DNA from: Cladosporium sp. IMV 00045
Taxonomy: Eukaryota > Ascomycota > Dothideomycetes > Cladosporiales > Cladosporiaceae
Assembly: GCA_001931905.2 (NCBI GenBank)
Contig: MSJI02000448.1
Location: 1 to 64,000, forward strand
Direction of reading: 5' to 3'
DNA length: 64,000 nt
Part shown: positions 53,646 through 64,000 of the stretch, in pieces
Layout of the letters: each line of letters opens with the position of its first letter
Numbering within the stretch: the first letter of the stretch is position 1
The notes under the pieces: model-generated
Databases searched by the model: none
Seen by the model: only the letters and a program-made list of their open reading frames with translations
What the model was told of the DNA's origin: nothing
Made by a program: the position numbers and the translations under genes

Positions 53646-56319
53646 CTTGGCGAGCTATCGTTATCTGTAATGAAGGAATTGGGCAATGAAAAGAATGTGA
53701 TTCGAAGTGGCGATACGCTCACGCCAGGGTTGATAGAAGCGAGTGTGTGAATGCAGCTGCCTCCTGGTCGAGGAAAGTGGCGTCTGAGATGGAGCACTTT
53801 GAGGCGCTGGTGGCTGTCGTGATTTTCGTACTACCGACCTGTCAAAGTCTGCATGTAGCCGGACAAGGAGCGTGTTTGCTTGGATGTGCGGTGTCACGAA
53901 GAGAAGCTCTCTCGTATGCTCGCGGGCGTCCCTGCAGTTGGAGTATCCGATTCGTGCCCAGTCAGTGCAGCAAAGGAGGGTTATGTATCGTTCTAGCTCC
54001 TCTCCGGCCAGCCCTTTCAGCGTGATCTCAGGGCAATTCACCCGGTCACAGATAAGGATTCACAGACAGGATGAGACGCGGTGCCGCAGGAGCAACGCAT
54101 GCGAGAGGAGGCCGAGGATGGCTGTCTTATTAGCTCGCACCCATTGCAGCGGTACCTAGGCGACCGCAAGCTCTTCCGCCATCGTGACTGCCCTCAAATT
54201 ATGTCCTACCTGGTTGATTCGAGGATTCTAGTGGCCTGTCAAACGCAGCGGCCATTATTCCCCGTGACCAGGGTGAGTGTCCTGCGGCCTTACAGTGCCT
54301 GGCCCCCCACCAGAATGGGCTCCTTCCCCGGAGCTGGAGAGTGCCAGTGGCATGTCGCACTTTCCGCAAAGCAGCACATGTGGTCGGATGGAAGGTGCCT
54401 AGCCGTGTTGTGAGTGGACGTCGTCGTACTGATAAGGAACCTGGTCAACGTGGGCGGGCCGCTGCAGCTGGCGTTCTTGGTGACAGGCCGTTAACCCCGT
54501 CCGGGCTTAGAATACGTCGGTACTGCGCCTGGCGAGAACTTATATACCGTAGCGATGCAGCAATGGATTTTCATCACAGATAAGAAAAAGGTACCGACGC
54601 TCGTGCATGTCGTGGCGTTTAATGTTAAAGCAGTACGAGCGAGATGCTGCGTTTCATGTAAAGCCAGCAAGGCTGTGAGCGAAATGGCTGTTTATCTCTC
54701 TGCGCAAGGAAACAGAGGGTCAATGGAATCGCATTTGCAGAATCGATCTGGTTGGTGGTTTAGTGAATGGACTCGTGAAGCTCGTGTCAAGGGGTCAGAG
54801 AGTCGGATGCAGGAACCCGTGCACGCCGTGGTGCCCGCAAACAAGTGAAGCTCCTGTCCCGTGCGCGGATTTGGCTCAGGACTATTGTGTTCCCACCAGT
54901 GATTTGATCTCATAAATGGAAGGTGTATGGTATTCGGGATAAGCGCAGGAGTGCGAAACACCACAATCATCGATAAGAATGAAATGACAATAAGGTAATA
55001 CGCAGCCATCATGACACTGAACTCTGGATATAGGGCTTAGAAGGCGAACTCCGAATGAAAGTGCCCACTATGTCTTGGACTCCGAGGTGGAAATTGACAA
55101 CCAAGGCATGTAAAAAATCTACACCAAGATGAAAATGTAAATGTGAGGACAAGCTATCTTCGTTGTTCATCGCCACAGCTTGAGATTTGAATCATTAACA
55201 TTAAAGTGATGAATCGGCGGCATGCTTGAAAGGTGACGCCTGGGTCTGGCGTTTATACAGGTTTAGGGTAAGGGTTGGTGTTCAAATATCTGTATCTTCT
55301 TATTGATGTTCTCCTTTGCCTGTCAATGAACGAGCATCAATCATCCACGACTGTTAAGTTTTATTTCCCAAACACTAACATAAGGACGATAATTGTTGTC
55401 AGCCTCATAGCGTAAAAAAAAACAAGGAAGAGAACATGCCAATGCCACACGAATCAATAAGCCAAGGCAAACCACCAAGCACATGGTCGTTGCTTCGATC
55501 AATTTCTCATACTTAAAGACCTGTTAGCTGTCCAAATTTCTTTCCATTTCTTAGATGGTCAATTGTGTTCCACTGATTGCCGTTTCCGAGCAAATCATCG
55601 ACCATCTTGCAACAGCGATCTGACAAAAAGCTGTCGAGGAGCAATAGCAACATTGCGGATCATGATCATCTCAGCTCTTTCGCAATGCGCTCGATATGTA
55701 AGTGAGAGAACATCGCCTCTCATATTCCTCGATCTCTTTCCCCCTATACATAGAGAGTCTAACATTGGACCGACTAACATCACTAATATCGATGCTGTCG
55801 TGTGGGCGTTCTGCCCATGTTGATCTCGACATCTCCCACATCAAGACCTGCCGGGTGGACCGAATAATAAGGTTATCCACGGATGCCTACACGGCCGCTG
55901 TCTCTATTGATGGTCAATATCACAAAACGAACGCCCGCGGAGGCACGCAACCGCTCACCAGAACGATTTGTGTTTCTCCAACCCAAATGTGACTGACGTC
56001 ACTAGCAACCGTTGGTGCCGACGACCTCCGTAAATGCATTCTCCAGCACGAATGAGCTTTCAGATCAGCATAGCCACAATTGATCCTGACGGCATTGGAG
56101 TATGATGATATTTTACATTTTTTCATCTCCGGAAATTGGGTAGCAGAAGACACGCAGGCTCGCAATCATGAGTGCTGGCAGCTGACAACAATTCGACCGG
56201 CGGACTGGTTGCCACCTGCGGATAGCGATAATCCCCTTTTCTCGAAATCCGGTGCTGTACATCTCATCAGACGATTTACTGCAATTGAATTCGTCGCAGC
56301 CTGAGCCCAAGTCAGCAAC
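53646..56319. other. Large divergent spacer, 2.7 kb, no supported gene
   Basis: This is the longest gene-free stretch in the window, between the ammonium transporter (minus) and the PAF-acetylhydrolase-like gene (plus). It holds several GATA motifs (listed separately) and a TTAGGGTAAGGGTT-like word near 55262. I found no coding exon, tRNA or transposon end. Confidence 0.5.
54051..54977 (+). promoter_or_regulatory. Group of GATAAG motifs upstream of the ammonium transporter
   Basis: GATAAG occurs at 54051, 54432, 54579, 54938 and 54972. A TTATCT (AGATAA on the other strand) lies near 54692 and another GATAA near 53661. GATA factors of the AreA/NIT2 type bind this word to switch on nitrogen-scavenging genes. 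That these copies are used here is inference. Confidence 0.45.
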
Positions 56320-58230
56320 ATGCCTCTGCCAGGAAACCACCCTGTGCTCGGCAGTGAACACACGTCTAAAGTCCCCAATGCGAAGAAACCGAAACCGCGC
56401 CCACCGCGGGGGCTGCGAGACCGATGGTGGTTTCCCGGACGAGCCTTGCCAACCTACACTGGCCCTTACAGCATTGGAACGATGGAAATCGAGGTGCCCG
56501 TCGAAAACCCCAGGATCATATCTCACATCACGCGGAAGAAGAAACACGTCCTCCAGCTGGAAACCGTGCTGATGACAGTATACTATCCCGCCAATCTGGA
56601 GAGCCACGAACCACCCAGGAACTCTCGCTTGTCGCGCCAACTCTGGTTCGGTCGTCCGCGGTACGGTATGGCACAGGGCTATGGCGACTTCGCAGGATTA
56701 CCCACTGCTGCTGTGCTGCCTTTCATCATCCCAACTCTGTTCACGAAATTGCCGGCATATCGCAACGCGGGCGTCGCTCGACATTGGGCCCCAAATGCGA
56801 ATTTCAAAGGAGCTGGCGATAGGGCCAAACAGACCGAAGGCGAAAAGCCACCAGATGCGGATGGCCTCCCCTGCTTCCCTTTGATGATGTTCTCGCACGG
56901 CCTCGGTGGCACTCGCACGATGTACTCAACGCTATGCGGCGAGTTTGCTAGCTACGGCTTTGTGGTGTGCGCGGTGGAGCACAGAGACGGCTCCAGCCCG
57001 CGCACGTATGTCAACCATGCGAAGACTGGGCATGGCAGTCGCGACGAGCGTGAAGCCAAAGGTGGCGTGGATCATTGGAAATCGGAGAAGAAGCGAGGCT
57101 ATGATACTATCGACTACATGTTTCCGCAGGAGAATCCCTATGATACCGGACCGAATAATCCAAAAGGCGTCGATACCGAGCTGCGTGAGGCGCAGATCGA
57201 TCTGCGCATGGCGGAGATAGAGGAAGCTTACAAGATAATGTGCATCATTTCATCCGGCAACGGCAAGCGTATTGCTACCAACAACCTTCGCCGTAAGGGC
57301 TTCCAAGGGGCGAGCTCGTACGGATTAGAAGGTGTCAATTGGAAAGAATGGAAGGATCGGATTAATCTCGAGCACGTGACAGCATGCGGACACAGCTTTG
57401 GAGCCGCGACAGTCGTCGAGATGCTGCGTAACAGAGACCGCCTGCAGTACTACACACAAGGGATCATCTACGATTTATGGGGCGGTGGCACGCGGTCGCC
57501 AAGCGAAGACGACACCTTCCACCGCATCAGGGCCCCTGTCCTCGCTATCAATAGCGAAGCATTCACTTACTGGCCTGCCAATTTCGAAAAAGTCGACTTG
57601 ATGGTCCAAGAAGCGCAGTCGACGCCTCATCCAGTGCCCGCGTGGCTGATGACCGTGCGTGGAACAGTGCACATCTCACAGTCAGATTTCCCACTTCTCT
57701 ATCCACGCACCTGCTCTCTCTTCTTGAAAGCTGTGGCGAGTCCTCGGAGAGCACTAGACATCAACGCCAATGCTAGTCTGGAGTTCCTGAGCCTGGTAAT
57801 GCCGCCCAATTTGACAAGCTGGTCTCGGTCCTTTGATAATGAGAATTTGTTGGAGAGCAAGCTTAGCCCGCTGGATCGCATTCCGTCTTCGCAGATTCAC
57901 AGACCGAAGAACAAATGGGTTGCTGCGAGATTGAAAATTCGCCATGAGTGGATTTACCGGACCAGCCCCAAGCTTTTTCGGAAGTTGAAGAGAGTGAAGG
58001 CAGAGCGAGAGGGTAAGTCGGCCGATGACACGGGGAATGAGGTGTGGCTGCATTCGAAGCCAGATCCAGAGCTGATTGAGGAGTATCGGCGTAAATTCAT
58101 GGTCGATGCGGGAAAGGAAGCATCTGCCCATGGCGATTTTTCGCGACTTAGTGTAGGAGACGAAGCCATCGAGGATGCAGGTGATACAGCACTGCCCGCG
58201 AATGGCGACCCTGCAGCAGGGCAAAAATAG
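56320..58230 (+). CDS. PAF-acetylhydrolase-like lipase (PF03403 type)
   Basis: A single exon encodes 636 aa. The early segment Y-T-G-P-Y-S-I-G-T-M-E-I-E-V-P-V and V-L-M-T-V-Y-Y-P are typical of the plasma/isoform II PAF-acetylhydrolase family. F-S-H-G-L-G-G-T-R-T-M-Y-S supplies the oxyanion loop (residues ~191-203). The nucleophile elbow is G-H-S-F-G-A (Ser359). A late V-R-G-T-V-H-I-S-Q-S-D-F contains the probable catalytic His. The enzyme should hydrolyse short or oxidised sn-2 acyl chains of phospholipids. It has no signal peptide. The N-terminal 40 residues are Pro/Lys/Arg-rich and the C-terminal ~100 residues are polar, so it is probably cytosolic or membrane-associated. Confidence 0.9.
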   Translation: MPLPGNHPVLGSEHTSKVPNAKKPKPRPPRGLRDRWWFPGRALPTYTGPYSIGTMEIEVPVENPRIISHITRKKKHVLQLETVLMTVYYPANLESHEPPRNSRLSRQLWFGRPRYGMAQGYGDFAGLPTAAVLPFIIPTLFTKLPAYRNAGVARHWAPNANFKGAGDRAKQTEGEKPPDADGLPCFPLMMFSHGLGGTRTMYSTLCGEFASYGFVVCAVEHRDGSSPRTYVNHAKTGHGSRDEREAKGGVDHWKSEKKRGYDTIDYMFPQENPYDTGPNNPKGVDTELREAQIDLRMAEIEEAYKIMCIISSGNGKRIATNNLRRKGFQGASSYGLEGVNWKEWKDRINLEHVTACGHSFGAATVVEMLRNRDRLQYYTQGIIYDLWGGGTRSPSEDDTFHRIRAPVLAINSEAFTYWPANFEKVDLMVQEAQSTPHPVPAWLMTVRGTVHISQSDFPLLYPRTCSLFLKAVASPRRALDINANASLEFLSLVMPPNLTSWSRSFDNENLLESKLSPLDRIPSSQIHRPKNKWVAARLKIRHEWIYRTSPKLFRKLKRVKAEREGKSADDTGNEVWLHSKPDPELIEEYRRKFMVDAGKEASAHGDFSRLSVGDEAIEDAGDTALPANGDPAAGQK

Positions 58231-58379
58231 CGGTCATCTTGCATGACCTGGCGTGGAGTCATGCTTTAGACTCACGCTCCTGCTGTGCATATAGCCCACC
58301 ATCTTCTCAGAACCCAAAAATCTATCTAATCCTAAAGGAAACACTAGTAGTCCTCAATCGAAAAACTCATTCAACTCCC

Positions 58380-58853
58380 TCAATCCAAATCCATCGGCTC
58401 CCCTTCCTCTCCTCCCAGCCCACCACCCTCACCCTCCACTTCATCCTCACTCCCGTCCAAATCCATCGGATCCCACCCTGGCTCCCTCTCCTCCGGCCTC
58501 AACACACTAACCCTCCAACACCTCTCAAGCACAGGATTACTATCGTCCCACGGACACCAAGCCCTCAACTGCTTCCAAACATCCTGCGCCGTGCGCTTGC
58601 GGGCCTCGTAGCGCTCGACGCCATCGCGCAGCAGCGCGTCGTACTCTGTGCACCGGTGCCGGCAGTGCGCGACCGCCAGGCTCGTCAGTCGGATGCTGTT
58701 CCAGTGCTTGGATTGGGAGAGGTCGTAGATGGCGTTTTTGGAGAGGGCCAGGTCGAGCAGGCTCTCGAGGATGGGGGTGGGGAGGCGTGGGAAGAGGTCT
58801 TGCAGGGGTCCGCGATTCCAGGAACGCCGTTGCTCATCGCTGGGTGGGTCCAT
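58380..58853 (-). CDS. DUF2293-like conserved fungal protein (157 aa)
   Basis: A single exon runs from the ATG at 58853. An N-terminal L-F-P-R-L-P helix region precedes the conserved core V-A-H-C-R-H-R-C-T-E-Y-D-A-L-L and V-E-R-Y-E-A-R-K-R-T, then W-K-Q-L-R-A-W. These features match the H-x-R-H-x-x-T-x-Y-D-x-L-L signature I associate with DUF2293. The C-terminal 35 residues are acidic and Gly-rich, with two P-M-D-L-D copies. The function is unknown. It is convergent with the PAF-acetylhydrolase-like gene, only 149 bp from its stop. Confidence 0.78.
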   Translation of the reverse strand: MDPPSDEQRRSWNRGPLQDLFPRLPTPILESLLDLALSKNAIYDLSQSKHWNSIRLTSLAVAHCRHRCTEYDALLRDGVERYEARKRTAQDVWKQLRAWCPWDDSNPVLERCWRVSVLRPEEREPGWDPMDLDGSEDEVEGEGGGLGGEEGEPMDLD

Positions 58854-59540
58854 GCCTTGGATTGTGGTATATATGGATTGCTTTTGCGGCTGGCCGTCTC
58901 TCGGAGTTGTTTATTTCTTGTTGTTTATTATGAAGTGTTGTTATTGCGGCGCAAAGGCCTGGTCACTTTGATCGTGTCCTTGGAGTATGTGTCAGCACAA
59001 TCTCAGAATCGACAAAAAACGACGCAAGTGGTATTGGAAAGACAGTAGGAAAATGAATGGTATCAAGATCCAATGTTTGTGAAAGGTGGTGTTGTTAATA
59101 GTGTAGAGCAGTGGCGCTTGTGGTCAGTTCAGCTTTTTTGTTTGTTGGTGGGGTCAGGCTGCTACGCGAGAAAGCCAGGTGCCATCCTTGGAGTGAATCC
59201 ATCACTTCACTGATCGAGCCTTCAAGACTTGGGAACGTGTTCAACGATAGATAGGCGTTCTGATGCACGAAAAGGAGATATCTCGGCTGAAGACCGACTC
59301 TAGTCACATGAGCGCGATTCTCGTTGGTACATGCAGGCTGAATGGTGAGAGCAGCTCCACGGTGCTCACTACTTACTCATCATAAGCATCCTCCAGCGAG
59401 GGGAGCATGTAGCTCTGTCAGCAGAGCAACAGCAAAACATGAGAACCACATCGCTATGTCTCAGAAAATTCACTCAGTCGACTTTTGCGCTGAGTTGGAG
59501 AACACACTACACAACAACAGTTGGGCGTCATATCTCGAAC
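58854..59540. other. Divergent spacer, 0.7 kb
   Basis: This spacer holds the upstream regions of the DUF2293 gene and the small Rossmann-like gene. No other gene is seen. Confidence 0.5.
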
Positions 59541-60061
59541 ATGGCAGCACAGGCTATACCTGTTATTCTGATCGGCCGCACCGAAGCTATCGGCAAACCA
59601 ATGGTCGAGGCGCTGAAGCCGGAAGTCGAAGGTGAGCTCTCGAGCATGTTGACCAGGCCAGACTGTCATTGAATCGCTGTTGAATCGCTGCAGTGATTCA
59701 CTTCATGGACTCGGCCGAAGTGGCTGCCAAGGACATTCCACTCCTGCTCTCCGGACACCCGCCCACCCAGCCGACATTCAAAAGCATCGGCACTCAAGAT
59801 TACTCTCGGAAGCCTCAAGCTGTTGTCACGGGAGGCTACTTCACCAATGATATGGTGTATGCTCTGATCAGAGATTGCGGAGGTTCTCAAGGGATTCCGT
59901 GGCTGGCAGCAGGCGTGGTCGAGGGGCGGCGTGAGGATATTGACAAGCAAGCTGCAGACCCCCTGGCATACATCCCAACGATCGCGAGCAGGGTCAAGGA
60001 GGCCCTACAGCGGGTGAAGGCTGAGGGAAACTGGGATAGGGATGGGATGTATAACTACTGA
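59541..60061 (+). CDS. Small conserved fungal protein with a Rossmann-like N-terminus (152 aa, two exons)
   Basis: Exons are 59541-59631 and 59694-60061, with a 62-nt intron (GTGAGC..TGCAG). The start is M-A-A-Q-A-I-P-V-I-L-I-G-R-T-E-A-I-G-K-P-M-V-E-A-L, a beta-strand, Gly turn and helix resembling a nucleotide-binding fold but without a full GxGxxG. It continues V-I-H-F-M-D-S across the splice, then P-A-V/Q-A-V-V-T-G-G-Y-F-T-N-D-M and I-P-W-L-A-A-G. The C-terminal helix is V-K-E-A-L-Q-R-V-K. I recognise the general type as an unannotated ascomycete protein and cannot assign a function. Confidence 0.75.
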
Positions 60062-62351
60062 TCAGGTATTATGTCCAATGGAGACCCATGATTGGACGAC
60101 CGAAATGAGGTACCAAGCAGTGCTCCGATGAGGCGCGGTGCATTGGTGCGCCAAACTGCTGGTGTGATCGTACATACATCACGAGTAGTACACGCGGAGT
60201 TGTATGCGTGCATGCGACGCAGCTGTGGAGATGTTGAGCGCATAACGCGTCTCGCTGCTGCTGCTGTTCGTGCAATCGGGATTTGGCCTCCTTTCTCACG
60301 GGTGCATGTAGAGATACAGGGTCGCTTGGCTGAGCTCCGTAGACTCGGACGGCCGGAGACATCCAGAACGAATCTCTTGGGAGATCTCAACAAACCCTGA
60401 AGTGGAAGCTTGGCTGCAGTGAAGTGACCGACAGGCTGGTCAGCCAGATTGGCGAGATTGGTGTTCTTACCTCATGCCCTCAGCCTGTGCTTTATTGTCC
60501 CAGAGTCATGGGGTCATACGATTGTATTGTTTGATGACCGGGTTTCGGCGGGAAATCTCCAGCCGAGATGCGAGTCGAACGCAAGCACCGAAACGACGGC
60601 ATCAATGCATCATGGGAGCATCGAAAGGCGAGACCAGTGCTAGATAGCATCACTGGCCGGGCAACGTTACAACACTACCTTACCTTCATTGTCCAGTCCA
60701 TTTTCCACATAGGGAATGGATGGACAGCACAGGCTGGCAGACTACTAGCACGCTGGCAGAATGCATGTTCGAAGAAATCGGGCTGGGATGCCTAGGGCAC
60801 GATCTCTTCTGCACGATGGAGCAATGCCTGCATGCTGCTGGACGTCATCATCAGCAGTATTTGCATTCGAATCTCATGATCGATGCTACTTGGCAAGCGC
60901 TATACACGCACCTAACACACCAAGATCTCAACGCGGAATCGGCAGACCGAGCTGACCACAGGAATGAGTGGACTCGAGGGGATCTGGGATACGGTCGGTG
61001 ATCGAGAGCGTGGAGTGCACGACAGCGTTGGAACGGTCCGCAGAAGTGGTTCAAGATCTGGGCCGAGTCCACATATAGTGGAGTTCTGATATTCGCCGGA
61101 TCGTCTTAAGCTCTGCTGCCACGGGCCGACAGACGGGATATCACATGATTTGGGGTCGATACAGGCAATGCCAATGGCGCGGAGCTGAGTCCCGGGAGCG
61201 AGGTAGCTGAGACTAATGCAGGTCACACAGAACCGCCTCCGGGCCGTGGAAGCGATACCCATAACCCGGGCTATATGGCGTCTCAACTTTTGCAGCAGAC
61301 ATCATTTTAATCGGAACCTGATCTCGCGACCGAAAGCGATGCGAATCGGATGCGACACCTGTGGGCCAGAGGACTGTTAGGAGGTATTCAGAAGATTTAC
61401 CACTGGACGCCAACACGCCATCCATCTGTCCATCATACTTTATGGATCTGGAGTTGGACGCAGGGTGCCGGCGACACCAAGCCATTCAGCTATGAACTGT
61501 AACCACACAAAAGTCTCTCCGGCGCCTCTTAGTTCGGAAACAGATCTAGCTGCAGCTGTCATGCTGCGCCATGTCAAATCATCCAACTGTGTGAACCGCG
61601 CAAGGGCCGCCCGGTGAGTGGGAATTGTGTGACGATCTCCCTCTTCGGGTCCGCACTGGGACAGTCTTGGGTTTTGGACGCCCGTCAATATGCGTCTCGA
61701 CATAAGCATCAAAACATCTTCCCCTCTCGCATCCCTACTCACGATTGGCGAACCGTTCACGCCGTTGGACCCCTTCGCTTGCATCTCCAATTCCCCAACT
61801 GGAGGCTGGCCCGCAGCCATCAATCTCTATATGCCGGCCCTGTCCTGCCTATGAGTCCATCTAATCAACTACTGTATCGACGTCTTTTGCCGGGTCAGGC
61901 TTTGCTGGTCCCTTGCATCACTAGCAAGCTGGAGCGAGACACGATTCCGTCGCCTTGCAGCAAACCCAGCACCCCGGCGCAACGCCATCGCCTCCCCGAC
62001 AAGTAGGAGAACTTTCTTCCCACCTCGGACTGGCCGCCGCTGATGACAGTATCTGGGGCTCTGCTCACAGGCTCACAGCACATATAGCCTCATCTGGCTC
62101 TCTTTGTCTTTGAATGTCTCACTCCCGTTGCTTTTCCATACCCCATCCTCTTCTAAATCTAGCACGTCCCTGTACCACGCCACGCACGTTCTCCCAGACG
62201 TTGAAGAACCCTGCGCGTCCTCATCTTGTAGCTACCTCGCATCCGTTTTGACTCGCTGGCATTCTTCATTCCTGCACCTGGTCATCATTTTTGGGTGGTC
62301 CTACGAGCGCACTTGCTCTACACAGCTGAGCGATATACCTCTTCATACACG
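60062..62351. other. Large spacer, 2.3 kb, no supported gene
   Basis: This spacer lies between two plus-strand genes. Short open frames (for example 60720-61001 plus and 61440-61823 minus) show no domain character and no splice-compatible extensions that I can find. I see no tRNA or transposon ends. Confidence 0.45.
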
Positions 62352-63591
62352 ATGGCGGATTCAGATAATGTCGGCTACAAGGTCGTCGCTGCGACGGTGG
62401 TGGCACTATTCTTGTCGTTCAGCGCGGTAATTCTGCGCTTCATCGCACGACGATACCAAGGCATGAAGACATATTGGGAGGACTGGTTCATCTACATGGC
62501 TCTCGCGTGCAAGCTCGGCATCGACATAGGCGGCATCTTACGTGAGTTCGCATTGCTGTTATTGACGTGCTCAAAGACTGACCGCAAGACAGTGCTGAAC
62601 AACGGACTCGGGCGACACATCAATACCCTGGACTTGGAGACTCTGGTGACATTCGCAAAGGTATGCTGTTTGGGCAGATTCGCATTTACTTCGTAAGCAG
62701 CTGGCTCACATGCCCTTTAGGTGCAATATTCTGGCTCTTTTCTGTACCCGGCATGCATTACATTCGTGAAGCTGTCAATCCTCATGCAATACCGCCGGCT
62801 ATTCTCGCACCACTCGAGGAGCTTTCACTGGCAGATCAATGTCCTAATCACTATCGTCGCCATCTGGGGCGCGGGCATCATTCTCACCGCATTCTTCCTT
62901 TGCATTCCCATGGAGGCAAACTGGAACCAGATGATTCCCGAGTCGGAAAAGACTTGCATCCCAATTATCCCATTCTACTACGGCTTGCAAATTCCGAACA
63001 TCGTCACCGATCTCCTGATCATCGTCGTACCAATCAGAGAGGTCTTGAGGCTCCAACTCAACAAGAGACTGAAGACGGGAGCCATCACCATGTTCGCTCT
63101 GGGTATTGTCACGCTCATCTTCGACATCATCCGCCTCATCGCCCTTCTGGAAATGACCGATGGAGCTCAGGAGGCCGACTTCACCTGTAAGCCAAACGCC
63201 AATACGAAACCTAGTCCACTCAAGCCCTTGCTAACCTCCCTTCCCAACAGACTACATCGTCGACGTTGCAGTCTGGACCACCATCGAGCCCACCGTCGCC
63301 ATCGTCGCAGTCTGCATCCCCAGCGTCCGCACCCTCTACCGCCGCAACCGCAACTCCCACCACTACACGGACAACAGCACCACCTTGGGCAACGCATCTT
63401 CCGTGCGCGAGCTCAAGTCTTCAGTCACACAGGACTCGGATCCGGAGACTGCTGAGGTCCCAAGCCCCGACCTCACAGCCACGGCGGCCACGCAGGAAGC
63501 GCAGCGAAATTGGCCGCCGGTCAGCATGCTACTGGACTCTGAGAGGCCGTTTCAGCGCTTCGAGGAGTTTGATGGCAGGCAGCGTCATTGA
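62352..63591 (+). CDS. Rhodopsin-like fungal integral membrane protein (Pth11-related / SC1-cluster-protein type)
   Basis: Four exons (62352-62541, 62593-62660, 62721-63186, 63251-63591) encode 354 aa. The introns are 51, 60 and 64 nt. Seven hydrophobic segments are visible. Family motifs are R-F-I-A-R-R-Y after helix 1, Y-W-E-D-W-F-I before helix 2, G-L-G-R-H in the first outer loop, F-V-K-L-S-I-L in helix 3, the C-I-P-I-I-P-F-Y-Y region, N-I-V-T-D-L-L-I-I-V-V-P-I, and I-E-P-T-V-A-I-V-A-V-C-I-P-S-V-R in the last helix. The Ser/Thr-rich cytosolic tail is about 75 residues. These proteins (fungal rhodopsin domain) include candidate GPCR-like sensors and cluster-associated membrane proteins. 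The ligand is unknown. The 51-nt first intron is in frame and has no stop. Confidence 0.9.
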
Positions 63592-64000
63592 GAATGCGCT
63601 CGTTCGTGTTTTGCTGCAAATTTCCCTTGTCATTTGGAGCGTACATACTAATTTTTTTGCCGATCATGCTGGGAGGATTTGTCACTCCTTCGCCATCGCA
63701 TGGTGATCATTGGACATCACGAGGACACACATTAACGACTTTTTTTCCTTTTTTGTTCTGGACCGAGAGTGGGGATGTGGTTTTTGCTACGGAGCCTTTC
63801 TTTTGCAGTACTCGCTCTCTCGCCGATCTTTAAACGCGGATACCCTTTGAATTCGAGTCTATCAAATCTCTAGGTAGTTTACAGTAGGAATTTTGTTACT
63901 CAAAAGACCACGCTTTCTTGAGTTTCAGTTGTCTCTGAGCCCATAGGGGCTCTGGACCATCACTCCTCGGTACATGCCAGCAGATCCGATTTCTCCTGCT
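63592..64000. other. 3' flank of the rhodopsin-like gene
   Basis: The last ~400 bases have a T-rich 3' UTR-like section near 63650-63750. No gene start is seen before the window ends. Confidence 0.5.

Noticed and set aside
55258..55282. A telomere-like word (TTAGGGTAAGGGTT)
   Set aside because: There is only about one and a half degenerate copies, inside ordinary flanking DNA. It is not a telomere or a clear interstitial array.
60720..61001. A 93-codon plus-strand open frame in the 2.3 kb spacer
   Set aside because: It has no motif and no splice-compatible neighbours, and its length is expected by chance.

Overview
This 64 kb window is nuclear DNA from a filamentous ascomycete (Pezizomycotina; class Dothideomycetes is my guess, the genus cannot be read from it). 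The signs are short introns (about 48 to 109 nt, GT..AG, with CTAAC/CTGAC-like branch sites), genes on both strands with 0.2 to 2.7 kb spacers, a dispersed 5S rRNA gene, and fungal-only families: a DUF3824-like protein, an I78 inhibitor, a Pth11/rhodopsin-like membrane protein, GT34 and GT8 glycosyltransferases, and Dal5-type MFS carriers. I resolved exon-intron structure by hand wherever a product was recognisable.

Layout. 0-15 kb is mostly housekeeping: a partial mitochondrial stomatin-like protein, a large Arg/Ser-rich DUF3824-like protein, a tiny three-exon hydrophilic protein, the glycine-cleavage T protein, V-ATPase subunit C, dipeptidyl peptidase III and a GPI-anchored wall protein. 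16-33 kb is accessory metabolism and the secretory pathway: a secreted esterase, a Dal5-like MFS carrier, an FAD amine oxidase-like enzyme, an alcohol acetyltransferase-like enzyme, GT34 and GT8 Golgi glycosyltransferases, and a membrane-anchored aspartyl-protease-fold protein whose first catalytic motif appears to be missing. 33-43 kb is the most disturbed part. It holds an uncharacterised 206-aa protein, a TIP30/HTATIP2-like reductase with a one-base frameshift, an intronless DUF2252 protein, a DUF998 membrane protein, a 5S rRNA gene on the minus strand, the decayed 3' part of an NB-ARC/TPR (NLR-like) gene, and a complete CYP52-type P450 with one in-frame TGA. 43-54 kb has transporters and core metabolism: a vacuolar-type amino-acid transporter, a second Dal5-like MFS carrier, S-adenosylhomocysteine hydrolase, an I78 inhibitor and an Amt/MEP ammonium transporter. 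54-64 kb has a PAF-acetylhydrolase-like enzyme, a DUF2293 protein, a small Rossmann-like protein and a rhodopsin-like membrane protein.

How they fit together. There is no PKS, NRPS or terpene synthase, so this is not a classical secondary-metabolite cluster. The MFS carrier, FAD oxidase and acyltransferase at 19.5-24.9 kb could be a small catabolic module. The ammonium transporter sits beside a 2.7 kb spacer carrying several GATAAG motifs, which suggests nitrogen-catabolite control. The points most worth a second look are the three broken genes (P450, NLR remnant, TIP30-like), five short introns that are multiples of three and lack in-frame stops, the protease-like membrane protein, and the bacterial-looking DUF2252 gene.
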